12,058 nucleotides of DNA from the NCBI GenBank assembly GCA_031275525.1, contig JAISOP010000285.1, positions 1 through 12,058 of the forward strand, given 5' to 3'. Numbering within the stretch: position 1 is the first letter of the stretch; every line of letters begins with the position of its first letter. This DNA is from Tannerella sp. (GTDB lineage: Bacteria > Bacteroidota > Bacteroidia > Bacteroidales > Tannerellaceae). Below the pieces are notes generated by a model. The model did not search any database. It was not told the origin of the DNA and worked only from the letters and a program-made list of their open reading frames with translations. The position numbers were made by a program, and so were the translations under genes. Shown here one piece after another: positions 6,005 to 12,058 of the stretch.

Positions 6005-6745
6005 ATGGCAGATGCTACGATCATTACCGGCCAATACGTACAGATAGACCAGACGCCTGCCGGCGCCGGCGAACGCCTGCTGGCAAGAGTCATTGACATG
6101 ATTTTGCTTTCCGTGTACGAAGTGGCCCTCATCGCGGTTTTCCTCTACAGCTACAGACACATCCCCTATACGTACCACTCCGATACTGTGATGTTTGTGG
6201 TCGACCTGCTGTTTCTCGTTCCCGCGCTGTTTTATTCGCTGCTGTGGGAACTTTTCAACCGGGGACAGTCGCCCGGAAAGAAGCTGTTCGGCCTGCGCGT
6301 GGTGATGAAGGACGGCGCCACGCCGACGCTGGGCGCCTACCTGCTACGCTGGCTGTTTCTGCTGATAGACATCTACCTCTTCCAGTGCCTCGGTCTCCTG
6401 TCCATCCTGCTGACCAAAAACAACCAGCGGATAGGCGACTTGGCTGCCGGTACGCTGGTGATAAAGGAAAAGAACTACCACCACATGAACGTCACGCTGG
6501 ATGAGTTTGCGCACCTGGGCATCGACTACCGGCCGGTCTTTCCGCAAGCCGAAAACCTGTCGCTCGAGCAAGTCAACCTGATTAGCCAGGCGCTGTTACG
6601 TTACGACGCCGAGCGTCCGCAGCGTATCCGCGAACTGGGCGCCAAGGCACGTCAATTTCTGAAAATCAACCCGCCGCTCAACGACGAAACCCTACTTCAA
6701 ACCCTTACCCGCGACTACCAGTACTACGCACTGGAGGAAGTCTGA
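6005..6745 (+). CDS. RDD-family membrane protein
   Basis: The 246-residue protein starts with a short cytoplasmic arm and then RLLARVIDMILL (24-35), the first RDD motif. Helices follow at about 33-50, 62-80 and 113-135. GQSPGKKLFGLRVV (87-100) and NQRIGDLAAGTLVI (140-153) are the other family hallmarks. The last 90 residues are cytoplasmic and helical (SLEQVNLISQALLRYDAERP), as in RDD proteins of this cluster. RDD proteins are small membrane proteins, some linked to ion or proton transport, but no substrate can be assigned. It is transcribed divergently from the SpoIIM operon out of a shared 113-base region, a conserved arrangement suggesting joint function. Confidence 0.95.
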   Translation: MADATIITGQYVQIDQTPAGAGERLLARVIDMILLSVYEVALIAVFLYSYRHIPYTYHSDTVMFVVDLLFLVPALFYSLLWELFNRGQSPGKKLFGLRVVMKDGATPTLGAYLLRWLFLLIDIYLFQCLGLLSILLTKNNQRIGDLAAGTLVIKEKNYHHMNVTLDEFAHLGIDYRPVFPQAENLSLEQVNLISQALLRYDAERPQRIRELGAKARQFLKINPPLNDETLLQTLTRDYQYYALEEV

Positions 6746-6756
6746 TGCATTCCGAG

Positions 6757-6793
6757 GAATGGAGAACGAATGTGGCTCATTCATTCTCCATTC
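6757..6793 (+). terminator. Hairpin downstream of the rdd-family gene
   Basis: Arms 6757-6772 and 6778-6793 pair at 15 of 16 positions around a five-base loop, starting 12 bases after the RDD stop. There is no long U-tract, only CCCTTTG beyond, so it is terminator-like or 3'-stabilising. Its GGAGAAtGGAGAAT-type sequence recurs at 8571-8598, so it also belongs to a dispersed repeat family. Confidence 0.5.
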
Positions 6794-7041
6794 TCCCTTT
6801 GTCATCCATTCCAATCAAAAGAATGAGCCGGGCAGCCGCCTTCCGGGGACGGGCTGCTTCCCTAATGCATACCTGCCGGCAGATATAGTGCATATCTGCC
6901 GGCAGATATAATGCATATCGGCCGGCAGATATAATGCATATCGGCCGGCAGATGTAATGGCGGTCTGATACAGAGCGGTTTGAGAAAAGGGACGGACTCT
7001 TCATCCGCAGGCCGCAGGGAGGGAATGAATGACAAAGGGAG
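6793..7041. repeat. 20-bp inverted repeats flanking the 23-bp tandem array
   Basis: CTCCCTTTGTCATCCATTCC at 6793-6812 is an inverted copy of 7022-7041, matching at 19 of 20 positions. They enclose about 209 bases that include the 23-bp tandem repeats. AAAGAATGAgCCGG also recurs as a direct repeat next to each arm (near 6818 and 7069). The arrangement could be a small non-autonomous element, or nested intergenic repeats between convergent genes. Confidence 0.5.
6866..6957. repeat. Four tandem 23-bp palindrome-bearing repeats
   Basis: Units start at 6866, 6889, 6912 and 6935 with consensus TGCATATCkGCCGGCAGATA plus TAA. Differences between units are one or two bases. Unit 2 carries the perfect 18-base palindrome ATATCTGCCGGCAGATAT; units 3 and 4 have CGGCCGGCAG instead. 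With no spacers this is not a CRISPR array, and 23 is not a multiple of three, so it is not coding. The array lies between the convergent RDD and metA genes and could form serial hairpins or bind a protein. Confidence 0.85.
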
Positions 7042-7094
7042 GCGCAAAATTCATAGCGCCTCAAAAAAAAGAATGAACCGGTTTTTGGAGGTTC
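7039..7094 (-). terminator. Candidate metA terminator region
   Basis: Reading the minus strand past the metA stop, GAACC (7090-7094) can pair with GGTTC (7075-7079), and eight T residues follow (7063-7070). This forms a modest intrinsic-terminator shape. A second perfect stem, GAGGCGC/GCGCCTC (7039-7045 with 7056-7062, ten-base loop), lies immediately beyond. The first stem is only five base pairs, so efficiency is uncertain. Confidence 0.4.
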
Positions 7095-7096
7095 GC

Positions 7097-8038
7097 TTAT
7101 TTGCCGTTCAGGTCTCCCAGCAGACGGATGTCTTCGATGTGGTAAGGCGTTTCCTGATAGACGTAATAGTTCAGCCAGTTAATGAACAGCATGTTGGCAT
7201 GAGAGCGCCAGCGCATGAGCGGCGGCTTGCCGGGGTTGTCGTCCGGATAGTAATTGGCCGGCAGGACGATCGGCAGGCCCTTGTCCAGGTCGCGCACATA
7301 TTCGTCGTGCAGCGTGTTGGGCGCATATTCCGAATGGCCGGTGACGAAGAACTCGCGGCCGCCGCGTGCCATCACCATGTAAACCCCAGCCTCCCGGCTT
7401 TCGGAAAGCAGCGTCAGCGCCGGAGTACGGAGGATATCCTCGCGCCGGAGTTCCGTATGACGGCTGTGCGGCACGTAGAAAACGTCGTCGAAGCCGCGGA
7501 AAATCGGCAGGCAGGGGTTGTGCACCGTATGCCTGAAAACGCCGAACATCTTGGCCGGCAGGTCGTATTTCGGTATGCCGTAGAAGTGGTACAGCCCCGC
7601 CTGCGCCGCCCAGCAGATATAAATGGAAGAGGTCACATGCGTACGTGCCCAGCCGAAAATCCGCTTGAGTTCTTCCCAGTAGGTCACTTCTTCAAACGGC
7701 ATCTGCTCTACCGGCGCACCTGTGACGATCATCCCGTCGTAGTACCGTTCCTCGACCTCGTCGAAATTCCTGTAAAACGCCTCCATGTGCTCCATCGGCG
7801 TATGTTTGGAACGGTGTTCCCTGATTTTGAGGAAATCAATCTCCACCTGCAAGGGCGAATTGCTCAGCAGGCGTGTCAGGTCGGTTTCCGTTTTGATTTT
7901 CAGCGGCATCAAGTTCAACACCGCCACGCGGAGCGGACGGATGTCCTGTTCGGAAGCCCGCAACGAGTCCATGACGAAGATATGCTCCTTTTTCAGCAGG
8001 TCGATGGCCGGCAAGTTTCGGGGTAAGTTGAGCGGCAT
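7097..8038 (-). CDS. metA: Homoserine O-acyltransferase, predicted acetyl-CoA-dependent
   Basis: The enzyme acylates the hydroxyl of L-homoserine, committing it to methionine synthesis in the cytoplasm. The 313-residue length is standard. The start MPLNLPRNLPAIDLLKKEHIF is typical of the family, as are LNLMPLKIKTETDLTRLLSN (41-60), the nucleophile motif ICWAAQAGLYHFYGIPKY with Cys142, and VTGHSEY with His235 and Glu237. Position 111 in TGAPVE is Glu. In published MetA work Glu at this site goes with acetyl-CoA use (Bacillus cereus type) and Gly with succinyl-CoA (E. coli type). I therefore predict O-acetylhomoserine as product despite the common name succinyltransferase. It lies 9 bases after a VOC-family gene, probably co-transcribed with it. 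No S-box or other riboswitch is apparent upstream. Confidence 0.97.
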   Translation of the reverse strand: MPLNLPRNLPAIDLLKKEHIFVMDSLRASEQDIRPLRVAVLNLMPLKIKTETDLTRLLSNSPLQVEIDFLKIREHRSKHTPMEHMEAFYRNFDEVEERYYDGMIVTGAPVEQMPFEEVTYWEELKRIFGWARTHVTSSIYICWAAQAGLYHFYGIPKYDLPAKMFGVFRHTVHNPCLPIFRGFDDVFYVPHSRHTELRREDILRTPALTLLSESREAGVYMVMARGGREFFVTGHSEYAPNTLHDEYVRDLDKGLPIVLPANYYPDDNPGKPPLMRWRSHANMLFINWLNYYVYQETPYHIEDIRLLGDLNGK

Positions 8039-8047
8039 AAGGCGGTT

Positions 8048-8425
8048 TCAGCGCTGAACGATTTGCAGGAGGTTACCTTCCGGATCGGTAAAATTACGGA
8101 TACGTCCACCGCCGACCGCCGTGAACTCGTCGCCCGTCCAGGCCACGCCCCGGGCGTCCAGCGCCGCCACGGCCGCGTCAAAGTCGCTCACCCGCAGCGC
8201 CAGGTGCGACCATCCCGGTGTATTGACCGTCCGTGCCGGCCGCGCCGTATCGTCCTTCGGCATGATTTCGATCAGCGTGCCGTCCGGCGCCTTCACGATA
8301 TAAATCGGTTTGTCCGTGCGGGTATGCACTTCATAACCCAGTACGGTGCAATACCATTTGCTTAAAGTCTCCACATCCTCGGCTGCAATGGCCGGATGAT
8401 CAATTCCAAGAAATACTTTTTTCAT
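8048..8425 (-). CDS. VOC-superfamily (glyoxalase-fold) protein
   Basis: The 125-residue protein has two beta-alpha-beta-beta-beta modules, the usual single-chain VOC layout: GIDHPAIAAEDVETLSKWYCTVLGYEV then WSHLALRVSDFDAAVAALDARGVAW. Metal-binding positions are His10, Glu53 (in TLIEIMP) and His74. The fourth is occupied by Gln121 (NLLQIV) rather than the usual Glu, so metal binding is possible but altered. NFTDPEGNLLQI is the characteristic C-terminal motif. Members include glyoxalase I, dioxygenases, epimerases and resistance proteins; the substrate cannot be told from sequence. It precedes metA by 9 bases, so the two genes share a transcript. That could mean a link to sulfur amino-acid metabolism or mere proximity. 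Confidence 0.92.
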   Translation of the reverse strand: MKKVFLGIDHPAIAAEDVETLSKWYCTVLGYEVHTRTDKPIYIVKAPDGTLIEIMPKDDTARPARTVNTPGWSHLALRVSDFDAAVAALDARGVAWTGDEFTAVGGGRIRNFTDPEGNLLQIVQR

Positions 8426-8459
8426 ACGTCGTTTGTTTTTAGTGTTCTAAAATGAGGCG

Positions 8460-8467
8460 CAAAAATA
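8460..8467 (-). promoter_or_regulatory. -7 box for the VOC-metA unit
   Basis: TATTTTTG on the minus strand fits TAnnTTTG and lies about 35 bases upstream of the VOC ATG. The surrounding bases GTATTTTTGCG are the same as at the SpoIIM operon promoter (5945-5955). No convincing -33 element stands at the usual distance. Confidence 0.5.
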
Positions 8468-8522
8468 CGCGATAAAAATGGTTTTTTCATGTGCGAGGTG
8501 CAAAAAAGACAAGGCTAACACA

Positions 8523-8566
8523 TGTCCTGTCCTGAAAAAAATATACACTTTTTTCAAGACAGGACA
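8523..8566 (-). terminator. Strong hairpin terminator after the phosphodiesterase gene
   Basis: Arms 8523-8540 and 8549-8566 pair at 17 of 18 positions (TGTCCTGTCCTGAAAAAA), with an eight-base loop. The A/T runs at the top of the stem make it look bidirectional. It lies about 30 bases downstream of the phosphodiesterase stop and upstream of the VOC promoter, so it probably separates the two minus-strand units. Confidence 0.6.
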
Positions 8567-8570
8567 CATC

Positions 8571-8598
8571 ATTCTCCATTCTCAATTCTCCATTCTCA
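8571..8598. repeat. Tandem 14-bp duplication covering the phosphodiesterase stop
   Basis: ATTCTCCATTCTCA occurs twice in a row (8571-8584 and 8585-8598). On the minus strand the first unit begins with the TGA stop codon of the upstream gene. Related CATTCTCCATTCT sequence occurs at 6784-6796, which marks a dispersed intergenic repeat family. Confidence 0.7.
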
Positions 8599-10263
8599 AT
8601 TCGTGAGGAACAGTCTGTCGGCCGGAATTTTCCCGCGCAATACGCCTTCGCCTTCGTATTCGAGATTGATTATTTCGCGCTCTTCCGGGTCGAGATGCTG
8701 CTTGCGGGCGTATTCCAGGCGGAACGGGTGACGGCCTTTTTCAAGGTATATCTCTCCCTTTGTTTCGGAATCGCCCAGCCGGCGGTTGTTCAGCACCAGG
8801 TCGGACTTGATGTACAGTTTGCTTCCGCCTTTGGTCCAGATATAAAAGGTATAGGGGCCTTCCTGTTCGACTTCGAGCCAACCGGTGAAGCAAACGGCCA
8901 TATCCTGCGGGTAGCGGGCGCGGAGGTCTGCGAAATCGGGCGCAAAGAAATCCAGTTCGTAGCATATCCCTTCGGCCACGGGCTTCAGGGTGGCGAAGGA
9001 GGGCATTTCGCGAATGTCGGGCGGAAGCGTGTGGAACGTATAGTGCAGGCCGTTGCCGGCTTTGGAGTCGGCTACGCGGTAGTGGGCCGAGACGACGGGG
9101 CTTTCGCCGCCGGCGCCGAAGAGTTTGGCGGTGACGCGGGCGGACTTTTCAAGGCGGAACATCCCGTCGTACAGGGCGGAAGTGCGCGTGGGCCGGGAGC
9201 CGTCCAGCGTGTAGCGTATTTCGCCTTCCACGCCGGCCGGTTGTTCGATCACGACTTCCGCCGGCCGGTCGACAAACAGTCCGCCGTGCGGGACGGCCAC
9301 CGGATCGGAATAGAACATGGGCGGCGGCAACACTTCGACTTCGCGATAGGACGGGGCAGGCTCGTCGCCGAAACGTTCGTAGGCCGCGCGTGTCGGCCTT
9401 CCGACCCATGCCTGCGGCGTTTCCAGCCCCAGGGCAAAGGCTGCGTCGGCGGCCGTGTCATACTTGTAGATGTGGCTGCGGATCAGGTGGTTTTTCCGGA
9501 TGCCCGGCCCGGCAAAGATGATGGGGGTCGAGACCTCTTCGTAGGCATTGCCGCCGTGCCAATAGTAGATGCCGCCGTGGTCGGAGACGACCATGATCAG
9601 CGTTGAGTTGGCTATGCCTGCCTGTGCTACCGCGTCAACAATGAGCCGCACGTGGGCGTCGGTTTCCTCGATCGTGCGGAGGTAGCGGGGCGACATGTGC
9701 CCGGATTCGTGACCGGCGCCGTCCACCTCGTCCAGTTGGATGAAGACAAAGTCGGGCTTTTTTTCCAGGATATAGGCGGCCGTATGTTGCGCCGTTTCAA
9801 GCGACGAGGGGAGGGCGGCGCACGAGTCGATGACCTCCTGCTCCAGCAGGTTGCCGAAGCCTCTCCAGTTGTAGAAGGCGGCGGTGAGGGCCTGCGGTTT
9901 CCCGTCGCGGATGAGGCGGAAGATGCCCGGGAAATAGCCGTTGTCGGTAAGCGTCACGGGCGGCAGTTCATATACGCCCCGCCGCCACGAGTTGTCGAGC
10001 ACGCCGGTCAGTTCCGGGCCGGCGCCCGAGAGCATGGCGTGCCAGTTGGGGCTGCTGACGGAGGGCAGGATGCAGCGGACTTTGTAACTGTAGGCGCCGG
10101 CCTGCATCAGGCTGTCCATGCAGGGCGTATGCGCCCGGATGAGGCCCTGGCTGCTCATGCCGTCGATGCCGATGACGATCACGTGTTCGATTCCTTCCGG
10201 GTATTTTGTCCCCTGGCACGCTACCAGCAGGGTGCAACATGCAAATAGAATGATCTTCTTCAT
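8596..10263 (-). CDS. Lipoprotein phosphodiesterase/phosphatase with chitobiase-like and PA14 domains
   Basis: This 555-residue exported lipoprotein has a signal with lipobox LVAC, acylated Cys16. Residues about 24-300 form an alkaline-phosphatase-superfamily domain of the nucleotide pyrophosphatase/phosphodiesterase type. Asp34 (GIDGM), nucleophile candidate Ser70 (PSVSSPNW), Asp181 and His185 (DGAGHESG), Asp228-His229 (VSDHGG) and His236 (WHGG) form the two-metal site. Residues about 310-395 resemble the chitobiase/hexosaminidase C-terminal domain (IRYTLDGSRPTRTSALYDG). Residues about 405-540 form a PA14-like beta-sandwich (FTGWLEVEQEGPYTFYIWTKGGSKLYI), often carbohydrate-binding. It lies 18 bases after the GH109 gene, probably co-transcribed, so a glycan-linked phospho- or related ester is a plausible substrate. 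The exact substrate is unknown. Confidence 0.9.
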   Translation of the reverse strand: MKKIILFACCTLLVACQGTKYPEGIEHVIVIGIDGMSSQGLIRAHTPCMDSLMQAGAYSYKVRCILPSVSSPNWHAMLSGAGPELTGVLDNSWRRGVYELPPVTLTDNGYFPGIFRLIRDGKPQALTAAFYNWRGFGNLLEQEVIDSCAALPSSLETAQHTAAYILEKKPDFVFIQLDEVDGAGHESGHMSPRYLRTIEETDAHVRLIVDAVAQAGIANSTLIMVVSDHGGIYYWHGGNAYEEVSTPIIFAGPGIRKNHLIRSHIYKYDTAADAAFALGLETPQAWVGRPTRAAYERFGDEPAPSYREVEVLPPPMFYSDPVAVPHGGLFVDRPAEVVIEQPAGVEGEIRYTLDGSRPTRTSALYDGMFRLEKSARVTAKLFGAGGESPVVSAHYRVADSKAGNGLHYTFHTLPPDIREMPSFATLKPVAEGICYELDFFAPDFADLRARYPQDMAVCFTGWLEVEQEGPYTFYIWTKGGSKLYIKSDLVLNNRRLGDSETKGEIYLEKGRHPFRLEYARKQHLDPEEREIINLEYEGEGVLRGKIPADRLFLTN

Positions 10264-10281
10264 TTGGAACTTATTTTCAGG

Positions 10282-11700
10282 TTAATAGAATATCGTTTCC
10301 ATATCGACCACCGGCCAGGGTTTGGCGTCTTGCCATGCGCCGCGCGTGAAGTCGGGCACATCCACGGAATTACTCCGGTTCTTGATGGAGCGTTCGCTCA
10401 GGTCGGTAATGCACGACCAGGTCGCTGCGTCATATACGTCCTGGTCCAGCGGCAAGCCGTTGCGCAGGCAATAGATGAGCCGCCAGTCCATGATGTAATC
10501 CATTCCGCCGTGTCCGCCGACGGCTTTTGCCTTTTCACCGATGTATCGCGACAGCGGGTGTTCGTACTGCGCCATCATCGCCTTGAAGGCTTCGGGCTTC
10601 AGGAACTCGTGGGCCTGGGGGTCGAGGGCGATTTTTTCTTCCGGATACTTGACCGCAAATCCTTTCGTGCCGCTAATCTTGTGGATACGGTCGTAGGGGC
10701 GCGGGCTGGTGGTGTCGTGCACCACCAGCAGGGTATGGCCGTTGACGGTACGGATCAGCGTATTGTTCATGTCGCCCAGTTTGTAGGCGGCCCGGGCTTC
10801 GGACGATTCCTTGCCGAAGGTGTTCTCGGCATAGAGCGTGAGGCCGTACTGGTTGGTGGACATGGAGGTGAGGTAGTCCATCCGGTCGCCGCGGTTGATG
10901 CCCATGATCTGTGCAACAGGCCCCAGGCCGTGCGTCGGGTAGGGGTTACCGGTGTGAAGCTTGCTGTGTTCGAGCCGCCACATTTGGTGGTAGCCTTTTG
11001 GGTCGTGCTTCAGGCTGCGCAGGTCGTGGATATAGGCGCCCTCGCCGTGATAGATTTCGCCGAAAACGCCCTTGCGTGCCATGTTGAGCGTGGCCAGTTC
11101 AAAGAAGTCGTAGCAGCAGTTTTCGAGCATCATGCAGTGTCGTTGCGTTTCTTCGGCAGCGTCCACCAGCGCCCAACAGTCTTCGACGGTCAGGGCGGCG
11201 GGCACTTCCACCACGGCGTGCTTGCCGTGCCTCATGGCATACAGGGCAATGGGGACGTGCAAGTACCACGGCGTGGCATTATAAACCAGGTCGATGTCGT
11301 CGCGCTCACACACTTTCTTCCAGTCCTCCTCGCCGCTGTAAACGGCTGCTGCGGGACGTCCGGCCTTTTTCAGTCTTTCCTGGCTATTTTTGATGCGGTT
11401 GTCCTGCAGGTCGCACAGCGCCACGATCCGCGTTCCTTCGATTTGCGTCAGCCGATCGACGGCGCCACCTCCACGCCCCAACCCAATGACGGCGATACGC
11501 ACTTCGGGAATGGGTGCGCAACGCAACCCCATCACCGTTTTCCCTTTTCGCGGCCGGCTGTCTGCACCCGCGGCCAAAGCCCCGTCCGTGCCCATTACGC
11601 CCTTCGCGCGTTGCGCTGCCCCGGCGTAACTGCCTGCTACGCCCAACGCCAATCCCCCGTACAGGGATTTCTTCAAAAAATCTCTACGATTACTCTTCAT
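10282..11700 (-). CDS. GH109 family glycosidase (Gfo/Idh/MocA fold, NAD-dependent), Tat-exported
   Basis: The 472-residue protein has a twin-arginine signal (NRRDFLKK, residues 4-11), then a hydrophobic stretch. The Rossmann NAD site is IAVIGLGRGGGAV (69-81). EVPAALTVEDCW (165-176) and the C-terminal Gfo/Idh/MocA domain follow. MWRLEHSKLHTGNPYPTHGLGPVAQ (from about 240; Tyr254, His257), INRGDRMDYL and GGHGGMDY (395-402) are hallmarks of GH109. Characterised members are alpha-N-acetylgalactosaminidases that use a tightly held NAD in an oxidation-elimination mechanism and can remove the blood-group A sugar. Substrate identity here is inferred from the family. Tat export fits a pre-folded cofactor protein acting in the periplasm or at the surface. 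A -7 box lies upstream (11730-11737). Confidence 0.94.
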   Translation of the reverse strand: MKSNRRDFLKKSLYGGLALGVAGSYAGAAQRAKGVMGTDGALAAGADSRPRKGKTVMGLRCAPIPEVRIAVIGLGRGGGAVDRLTQIEGTRIVALCDLQDNRIKNSQERLKKAGRPAAAVYSGEEDWKKVCERDDIDLVYNATPWYLHVPIALYAMRHGKHAVVEVPAALTVEDCWALVDAAEETQRHCMMLENCCYDFFELATLNMARKGVFGEIYHGEGAYIHDLRSLKHDPKGYHQMWRLEHSKLHTGNPYPTHGLGPVAQIMGINRGDRMDYLTSMSTNQYGLTLYAENTFGKESSEARAAYKLGDMNNTLIRTVNGHTLLVVHDTTSPRPYDRIHKISGTKGFAVKYPEEKIALDPQAHEFLKPEAFKAMMAQYEHPLSRYIGEKAKAVGGHGGMDYIMDWRLIYCLRNGLPLDQDVYDAATWSCITDLSERSIKNRSNSVDVPDFTRGAWQDAKPWPVVDMETIFY

Positions 11701-11729
11701 TATTGGTACAATTCATTCATTTATGCTCG

Positions 11730-11737
11730 CAAAGTTA
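11730..11737 (-). promoter_or_regulatory. -7 box of the GH109-phosphodiesterase unit
   Basis: TAACTTTG on the minus strand is an exact TAnnTTTG match, about 30 bases before the GH109 ATG (11698-11700). The AT-rich stretch upstream (A-tract at 11741-11749) is compatible with a promoter, but no clear TTTG -33 element is visible. Confidence 0.55.
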
Positions 11738-11809
11738 ATGTTTTTTTTTATTACTGACCGGTGAAGTTGAAAATTCATGCGTTTTCATTAAAGATATTCA
11801 CGCATACGT

Positions 11810-12058
11810 GAGTTTTATCCTGAGGGAACCTCTAAAAAAACCCCTCCCCGGCCCTCCCCACAAGGGGAGGGAGATGGCCCTTCTCGACACGCTGCGTAAG
11901 GGGGGAAGTCCCGGCCCCTCCCGCAAGGAGAATAGAAAAAGGTTTCATACAGGGGGATAAAGATGGGATGGGGATGGGAACCGGGAAAGGCCATCTCCCT
12001 CCCCTTGTGGGGAGGGCCGGGGAGGGGTTTTTTTAGAGGTTCCCTCAGGATAAAACTC
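11810..12058. repeat. Foldback element with perfect 70-bp inverted arms
   Basis: Bases 11810-11879 and 11989-12058 are exact inverted copies, separated by 109 bases; weaker matching continues a few bases inward. The right arm reaches the window edge, so the element may be longer. Each arm contains its own small hairpin (CCCTCCCC-acaa-GGGGAGGG). Four G-runs with short loops lie at 12009-12027 (plus), 11841-11859 (minus strand, as C-runs) and 11965-11985 (plus, in the loop), all able to form G-quadruplexes. No gene is inside. It is probably two inverted copies of a dispersed intergenic repeat or a MITE-like foldback. Confidence 0.85.

Noticed and set aside
6866..6957. CRISPR array
   Set aside because: The repeats are directly adjacent with no spacers and there is no cas gene in the window.
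6777..7064. Minus-strand open frames through the 23-bp repeats, giving Tyr/Ile/Cys-rich repeats
   Set aside because: The repeat period is not a multiple of three, so the peptide shifts frame from unit to unit. The stretch is better explained as palindromic intergenic DNA.
6980..8026. A 348-codon plus-strand open frame
   Set aside because: It is antisense to metA, whose catalytic motifs are intact; no recognisable motif is present in the plus frame.
8695..9606. A 303-codon plus-strand open frame
   Set aside because: It is antisense to the phosphodiesterase domain, whose metal-site motifs are all present on the minus strand.
10264..11757. A 497-codon open frame on the plus strand opposite the GH109 gene
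   Set aside because: The minus strand encodes a clear GH109 protein with Tat signal and family motifs. The plus frame is an antisense shadow caused by codon bias, with a His/Val-rich composition unlike known proteins.
11810..12058. Insertion sequence
   Set aside because: The inverted arms look like terminal repeats, but only 109 bases lie between them and no transposase is encoded.

Overview
The window looks like chromosomal DNA from a Bacteroidota (order Bacteroidales) organism of moderate GC content. Three things support this. The conserved membrane-protein cluster SpoIIM / DUF4129 / DUF4350 / RDD is arranged as in Bacteroides and Parabacteroides relatives. There is a Tat-exported GH109 enzyme. 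Several genes have Bacteroidetes-type -7 boxes (TAnnTTTG) upstream and no obvious Shine-Dalgarno sequence. I cannot name the species.

Layout. (1) 1-637, minus strand: a TetR-family regulator whose stop overlaps the start of a gene leaving the window, probably an FtsX-like ABC permease. A dyad upstream is a candidate autoregulatory operator. (2) 638-1438: about 800 bases without an intact gene. They hold a GC-rich dispersed repeat copy, a 180-bp imperfect palindrome, a short decayed reading frame and a terminator-like hairpin. (3) 1439-5891, minus strand: five tightly packed genes, transcribed SpoIIM-family protein, six-helix membrane protein, DUF4129 protein, DUF4350 protein, then an unrecognised 169-residue protein. 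A divergent RDD-family gene (6005-6745, plus) shares the promoter region. In related genomes such clusters normally include a MoxR AAA+ ATPase and a DUF58 protein; both are absent here. (4) 6746-7096: a convergent intergenic region with hairpins and four 23-bp palindrome-bearing tandem repeats. (5) 7097-8425, minus: a VOC (glyoxalase-fold) gene followed by metA, the first acyl-transfer step of methionine synthesis, with the residue that predicts acetyl-CoA use. (6) 8596-11700, minus: a two-gene unit of GH109 glycosidase followed by a lipoprotein phosphodiesterase/phosphatase fused to chitobiase-like and PA14 domains. This suggests surface or periplasmic processing of amino-sugar glycans. (7) 11810-12058: a foldback element with perfect 70-bp inverted arms reaching the window edge. 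Its G-rich core is shared with the copy near 835.

The most distinctive points are the MoxR/DUF58-less membrane operon ending in an unknown gene, the DUF4129 protein lacking an export signal, the glycosidase-phosphodiesterase pair, and the families of palindromic or foldback repeats between genes. I saw no transposase, CRISPR array, tRNA or rRNA.
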